DNA from: Synanceia verrucosa
Lineage: Eukaryota > Chordata > Actinopteri > Perciformes > Synanceiidae
Length of the DNA: 64,000 nt
Direction: 5' to 3'
NCBI GenBank assembly: GCA_029721515.1
Contig: CM056558.1
Location: forward strand, 14,601,240 to 14,665,239
This document shows positions 57,998-64,000 of the stretch, piece by piece (the stretch's first letter is position 1; each line of letters starts with the position of its first letter). The translations under genes and the position numbers were made by a program. Below the pieces are notes generated by a model. The model saw only the letters and a list, made by a program, of their open reading frames with translations, was not told the DNA's origin and searched no databases.

Positions 57998-60900
57998 ATG
58001 GTTGTTTTGACAAATAGCAATGAAGCACAGGATTATATGTGAGTATGTTACGTTAGCAGGCTAATTAGCGTTAGCTTGAATTGCATCTCCTGTTAAATAG
58101 CTCGTTTTATCATGGATGTAGTTGTGAGCGGTTTCCGAGTAGAAATTTGTGCCTACTCTCTTGCTAATCATGCTAGTTTGTGTAACGTTAACATTAATGT
58201 TTTTTCCAGGCCGCCGACTTAAATTATCTGCTTCTGAACAGCTGGCAGCTAACTAGCTAGCTGACCTTTAAATTCAGTAGTTAAATTAGATCACTGCTGG
58301 GTGTTTCTGCTTACACATTAGCTGATAATCCTTGGTGTAAGCACGCCATACAACACATTTTATTCAGATTATGTGTTGACTTCCTTGTTAACACGGAAAA
58401 GTTCAGTAACAGAAAAGAGAGAAACATATTAAATAAATACTGTAATATAAATGAATGTCACAACCTCTTTGAGTTAAGTATCTAGTTTAATAAGGTTTAC
58501 ATGCCCTCTCGTTGTGGACAACTCTTATTAGACCAGGAAGAGGTTACATCATGTTATGCTGCAGTAGTGTAGCTAACAAGCTATAGGCTGAAAATGGCAG
58601 AAAGCCCAACAGAGGCGGTTGACACCCACTGACCTACATCTCAAGCTCTAGGAGAAATGTCCACTGTGAAGCTTTCGATGACTGTTTGTTGGGATGTTTC
58701 AGCAGCTTGAAGATAGTCTTCGCCTTTCACAGCCACTTGAGCTGTTTTGGGATATTCATCTTCATGCTTTATTTATGCCAAATATGATTATGTTGTATTG
58801 TTATGCTGGCATTATGCAGTAAGCTACTGTTGAAACTCAGAAAGACCCAGTTTCACCATTCACATCATGCCCTGCACCCTGACACTGTAAAATGCTGCAT
58901 GCTTTTGAAATATCAAATTCACACTGTGTGGTTTTTTTCTCACTGTAAATCAACAGTGTACAGTTCATTGTCATTGATGGCAATTGAGTCGCACAAAAGC
59001 GTTTGTCCAAACAATCGTGCTCTGTTGTACTGTGCCTCTAGACTCTCTTTAAACATGTGTAGCACAGCTGAATGATTACAGTTCTTGTGCAGTAACTTGA
59101 CAAAGTGGCTAAACCAAAATAAAGCAAATTAATTAGATCTGAGGAGCTGCTGCTTTCCCTTCAGGATTACTGTGACTAAATTAGCAACATTTGGCATCTC
59201 ATCCTCTGTTTTTCCAGCCTGATAGAGGAGCGTAAATGCACCTCGCTGCCCAGCTCTCCAGCCAAGCGAGTGTCTCCCACCAAAAAGAAGCAATTCTTCA
59301 TCAACCAAGCCATCCGCAACTCTGACCTCACTCCCCGAGCCAAAGGCAAGAAGAGCCTCCGCCGACAGGAGAACAGTAAGCTCTTATTATAAGATCATAT
59401 ATGTTGGAAAAGCCTGTATGTGTCTTTAACTATAGAAACAAGCTTTGAATCATTATAGATACTTCAAATGTATGTTTTTCTTATCTCAAGAATTAACACT
59501 TGTGGTTTGTGAATCTGCCGATGAAGTTTCCCTTGTATCACTCATCTCCCTCTTCTTCAGCACGCTTTCTCGCTAATCTTCTTGAGAGGGACGAGTGCTC
59601 CAAAGATGATCTGGAAGTTTGCAGTAACCCAGCGATACCGACCATCTTCACTGAAGCCTGCACCAACGGAAATTACATAGAGGTGACTCATCTTCAGCTG
59701 GGCATCAGCACGAAATACTGTCCCATCTTTAAGAGTGTTGTTAGAAGTTTTACCATCCTCTTGTTCTTTTAGCCATGGAACGACTTTATGAATTGCTCCG
59801 GTGAGGAGCAGGAGAGGCTGCTGTCTCTGCTGGAGCAGGAGGAGGCCAAGAAAAAAAACACCAACCACCCCCTCAAAGATGAAAGGAATGGTGAGCGTCT
59901 CAGCCTGCTCTTGTTTGTAAGCTGGTTGTTGTGGCTGTTTGCTCTGATGTCACTCATGTCTTCACAGTCAATCCTGCCTTCACTGCTCAGGACTGTTTCC
60001 AGAGAATCGATCGCAGGCTGCGAGCGACTCTTAAAAGGAAACAAATCCCCATGGTGAGTGTCATCTTTTCAGTGTACATTGTAGTCTACGTACCAACAGT
60101 AGCAGTAATAGCCAGCTAACCTAAAGGTAAGCTCACAAAGCATTATGGTGATATGATAACTGGTAGAGGAAATGTTAACCTCACTAGTTTTTGTTTCTTG
60201 AGCCTCTCTGTTGTGCTTCAAAACCAGAGGCTTCACCAGCCTGTTGTCTTGTAACCACCATCACTTGTTTCTGTGTTCTCGTTTTTCAGCACATCACAAA
60301 ACATTTATGTTCTGTTCCAGGTTTTTGTTAATGACAAACCAGTTTAACTACAATCATGACTCACCAAGGAAAACCCCCAGAAGCACAACTATGCTTGATG
60401 ACGCATGATTGCTATGGAGAGCAAACCTTTTTTGCTGCCACCCACTATTTTATTTTTCTCCTCACAGGGAATTCTCGAAGGACTTGAGGAAAACCTTCTG
60501 AGCTTTTTCATCGCTCAGCCTCACTCAGTTTACACAACCAACCTCGCCAGCAGGTAGAACTGTTTTTCTATGTTCAGCGCATCTGCAGGTTTTAATGCAT
60601 AGAAAGAACAAATACCAAAAGATTGACTAGCTACTTTAATAAAATAAAAATACAGCAAAAAAACTGTGCTCTTTGGATCCAAGGACAAACAAAATAGAGA
60701 GGTTAGTCTTGTGGTCTTGGTGATCCATAATCCCGAAAAATATCAAGGCACACTGCTTTGCAATAATTAAAATCCTTTAATATTATTCAACTTAGTCTTC
60801 ATCATATACAATCACTAATATTAGTTTGAAAATGTTTTTTGTATCTGATTGCAGAAGACATTATACACCCATGAACTAAAAGGGAGTGTTTCAGTCAAGA

Positions 60901-62143
60901 AAATTGATTTTATTATAAATTAATCAAGATTTTTTCATGGTTTAGCCATCAATCCGGTTTATGCCACTTGCCCAGGTCACATTTATATAAGTATTAATGT
61001 TAATAGCAATCATCATTGTACACTGCCAGGGGAGTAGTAATAAAGTGACCACATCATCTCCTCTGTTTGTCAGTTATTCTGTCATTCTTTGACAGGTATT
61101 AAATTGCATTCTGGTGGTAGACAGCAGTCTCAAATGTCTTAAATTTAACTGAGTGTCTGTGTTCATGTGTCTAGACCTTGCAAATAATTAATTTGTAGAA
61201 AACAGTTTTAAATAGAAGTCCTGAAAAAAATACTAAAATTAGTTAGAATGTGCTGAACTTTCAATATTTAACTGTTTATGTGTTGGGCTCTGAAATTTCA
61301 ATCCACAGTTACATGTTACATGATGGAATAATATATAAAATCCTCTCGTAGTGTTTCAAACCATCATGCTGTTCTTTGTTGTCTAATGAGCCTTGATAGG
61401 ACTTATGGATGTGTTCCTCACACTGAGCTTCCTGGATCTGATTTCCTGTCGCACTAGAGTCTGAAACAACACAACTCCCATCAACCCCCTTCAGTGTTTT
61501 GTTTTAACAGTTTTCCATCCTTACCACTGACAAACTGATGGATCCTGATTTGAAGTGTAGTGTAGGTCATGTCTCTGTTTGTGTTTGTGAATCAGCTTTG
61601 AGAGACTGCTGCTCCATGCCGTCTGCCAGTTTATGGACCTCGTCTCTGCAAGTAAGTGCAAACCTAAATTGATTAAACATAATTATATATCTGACAGAGA
61701 CAGTCAAACATTGGGCCAAGATCTGTCAAAGTCTGTTTTTTGCTCCTATGATCAGTTTGCATTGCAGATTTTTCTTTTAAGTACACTCATCGTTCAATAG
61801 CATTTGGTGAATTGAATTAGGTAACACTTAATAATACAGCCCAGCAATTGCAATGAGTGCTATTGCTGAGCTGTATTATAAAGTGCTCCTCAAAGTCTGT
61901 GTTAAGAGTGTTAAGTGTTTGAACAAGATGTTATTATTGAAATGTTAGTTCATATAATCCTGTTACACATACAAAGCCAGCTTAATGTTTTCCTGTCACA
62001 TGAGAGTGATCAAAGTCTGTTTGTTGTTTGGACCTTCAGGCACCGACTGCAACGGTTCACGTCAGACCGAGGTGGTGAACAAACAGGAAGATTTTCTGCC
62101 TCCTAGACTTCTGCTGTCTGTCTACTTGGAGCAGATGAGCTGA
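57998..62143 (+). CDS. r3hdm4: R3H domain-containing protein 4
   Basis: This is a poorly studied nuclear-type protein with a single R3H domain, a fold that binds single-stranded nucleic acid. Exons: 57998-58038, 59218-59375, 59561-59682, 59773-59890, 59968-60053, 60468-60553, 61596-61651 and 62040-62143 (TGA). All phases fit and give 256 residues (human about 268). The start MVVLTNSNEA is the first ATG of the exon. Conserved blocks are KKKQFFINQAIRNSDLTPRAKG (exon 2), NDFMNCSGEEQERLL (exon 4), CFQRIDRRLRATLKR (exon 5) and the C-terminus FLPPRLLLSVYLEQMS. The R3H hallmark R-x3-H is in FERLLLHAVCQFMDL (about residues 205-219). Intron 1 (58039-59217) and the intron 60554-61595 show nothing recognisable. 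Confidence 0.95.
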
Positions 62144-64000
62144 GATCAGGACCCACATGGTGTTTCCCTGTTTAGTCCGCACAGCTTGATCGCAGGCAGC
62201 AGTCTGTAGTCTGTATGTGTTGTCTTGGTAAAGCTACAGAACTGAAAAATGGCCCTTTCACTGGTTGGTCTCTGTAGGAAATTTTCTATTAATTTGATTG
62301 CTAAACACGTCAGAGTTCATTGAACCGCCTTGTGGTATGTATATAAATGTCACATGTTAAACTTAAGCATGGTGAGTGTAGGATGTTAGTGCCTGAGTAC
62401 ATGTGGCTGACAAAGAATAGAATAACTCTTTTGATTTAGCTACTATTACCTCTCCTGCACCATCCTCAGGCCATATTTTACATTTTCTGCCCCACTGATA
62501 AACGTCCAGTTTTTCTGTGTTTTCAGGTGTGGAGTAAGTAATATTCAGCACCATGGAGCTGTGTGGCTTTAATGAACCAACTACTGTTTCCATACTGCAG
62601 TTCTCTTTACTCAGTTACCAAGCTAATATCATAGGGATTATTGATTCTTAAGCTCAAGAATGTAGTAAGCTCCTGGCTTGATTTGTGATGTGGAATTCAC
62701 AATAACTAAATAATGACACGAACAAGTTCAATTTCATACGACTAAAACATGTCCAAATTAATTCATGAGCTGAAAATTGAAGCAACCGGTTAATGATCCA
62801 TTGTGTCCTTTTTGTGTTCAAATGATGGACTTAAAGATCAGTCAATTTGAAATATCAGGAAATTAGAAGTGAGTATTAAATAGTACCTGCATCCCACAGG
62901 TGACACATTCAATATATCGCTGTAGGTTATCATCTCTTCTTAAATATGTCTTCATTGTGATCACCCACTAATTGGTGAAAACTAGATAATGAACTCACTC
63001 ACAACAGCAAAGAATAACAATATCAGATATTGATGAGTGACATTTTGCAAGTGTGCTAAGATGGAGGAATGCCTGAAGCATCAGCCTGAGGGGAAGCATG
63101 CGCATTAATGATCTCTGTGTATTACATGCACAGACACATCTCATCGTTGTTAAAGTGGTCTGTTAGGGATGTATTTTCTCTGTATTATGCGTGAGACAAA
63201 AACTGAAAGTCTTTCTTTCTGTCTGTCTTTTCTCTGCCAAACTGTACATATCCATCGAGGAACCTCTGAGTCTAGATCGCTGCTTTCACTACACGCTGGT
63301 ATTGACAAGTTGTGAATGTTACTTCTGTCGTGGTCAATAATCAAAAACAAGATAAGGAACTATAGTTTTTAAAAAAAAAAAAAACATTACTATCCCCATA
63401 CTTTAGATTTATTCATGGATTTCTTGCTACATGCAGTTTACATGAAATATTTATAGCCTGTTTTCTTTTTTTAAATATACATGTTTGAAGGTGTACTGTA
63501 TGTGCAGTAAATGTGTTACATTGGTAGAGAAAATAACCACATTTAAGATGTTTTGATGGTTAAAATCTTGAGTTTTTAACTCTTTTTGACATGTTTCATC
63601 TCAATAGTACCTTTACAACCCCAGAACAGCACTTCTGCCTTATGAATACAAGTTTCTATGTTCTTTTTCTGTACAGATATTTCTACATTTATACTTGGCT
63701 GGATTTTGGAAACAAAAAAAGAAATATCAACTCTGATCTTCTTCTTTTTATACTGACAGTGACATTGTAACAAAACTTGACCTATTGGTGCATTTTGTCA
63801 TCAACCAAAGTTTGTGTGGAAATCCAGTTTCTCAGGCTCTCACTCTGAATGTCACGAAGTTTATCTCACATGGTGTCATTTTCAGTGTACTGTATACTTT
63901 CTTCAAGATGAACTCATTTTGATTGTGTTCTCCGCAGCACTGCGGGGCGCTGCCAAGTTTTTAAACGTGTAGATTATGATGTAGTTGTAGTCATGATGTA
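62144..64000 (+). other. r3hdm4 3' UTR and downstream sequence
   Basis: No further gene is recognisable to the right edge. A weak polyadenylation hexamer (ATTAAA) is near 62875. An A-tract lies at 63370-63384. No AATAAA with a clear GT-rich element was found, so the transcript end is undetermined. Confidence 0.4.

Overview
The window is eukaryotic nuclear DNA, almost certainly from a ray-finned (teleost, probably percomorph) fish. The evidence is multi-exon genes with GT-AG introns and phase-consistent splicing, vertebrate-specific protein families, AT-rich short introns, and fish-type tRNA-derived SINEs, MITE-like elements and microsatellites. I saw no CRISPR array, operon, ribosome binding site or other prokaryotic feature.

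Layout from left to right: (1) 1-5393, the 3' part of a FYB1/PRAM1-family (ADAP-like) immune adaptor with two helical SH3 domains; (2) 6905-10592, pex11g, peroxisomal membrane protein PEX11 gamma; (3) 12978-20180, apba3 (X11-gamma/Mint3), with PTB and two PDZ domains; (4) 23145-52169, a full-length ABCA1/ABCA7-type lipid transporter of 49 coding exons, called abca7 from its neighbours; (5) 56836-54532 on the minus strand, a three-coding-exon gene that I do not recognise; (6) 57998-62143, r3hdm4. Five of the six genes are on the plus strand. The unrecognised gene is tail-to-tail with abca7 and head-to-head with r3hdm4, so it probably shares a roughly 200-bp bidirectional promoter with r3hdm4.

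The genes do not form a pathway. PEX11G, APBA3, ABCA7, R3HDM4 and PRAM1 all lie on human 19p13 (from memory), so the window looks like a conserved but rearranged and compacted ancestral linkage block. This synteny is the main argument for abca7 over abca1 and for apba3 over apba1.

The introns hold at least five copies of one tRNA-derived SINE. Four of them have exact 12-14 bp target-site duplications. Other repeats are a second SINE family, several MITE or fold-back elements (two with direct repeats at their ends), a decayed L1-type LINE, a repeated unclassified element, and microsatellites.

For a second look: the unrecognised minus-strand gene; an acidic, coding-like reading frame that overlaps and continues past the abca7 stop codon; a GC-AG intron in abca7; the retained class I PDZ ligand at the abca7 C-terminus; and microexons. 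I found no sign of a wholly new molecular system.
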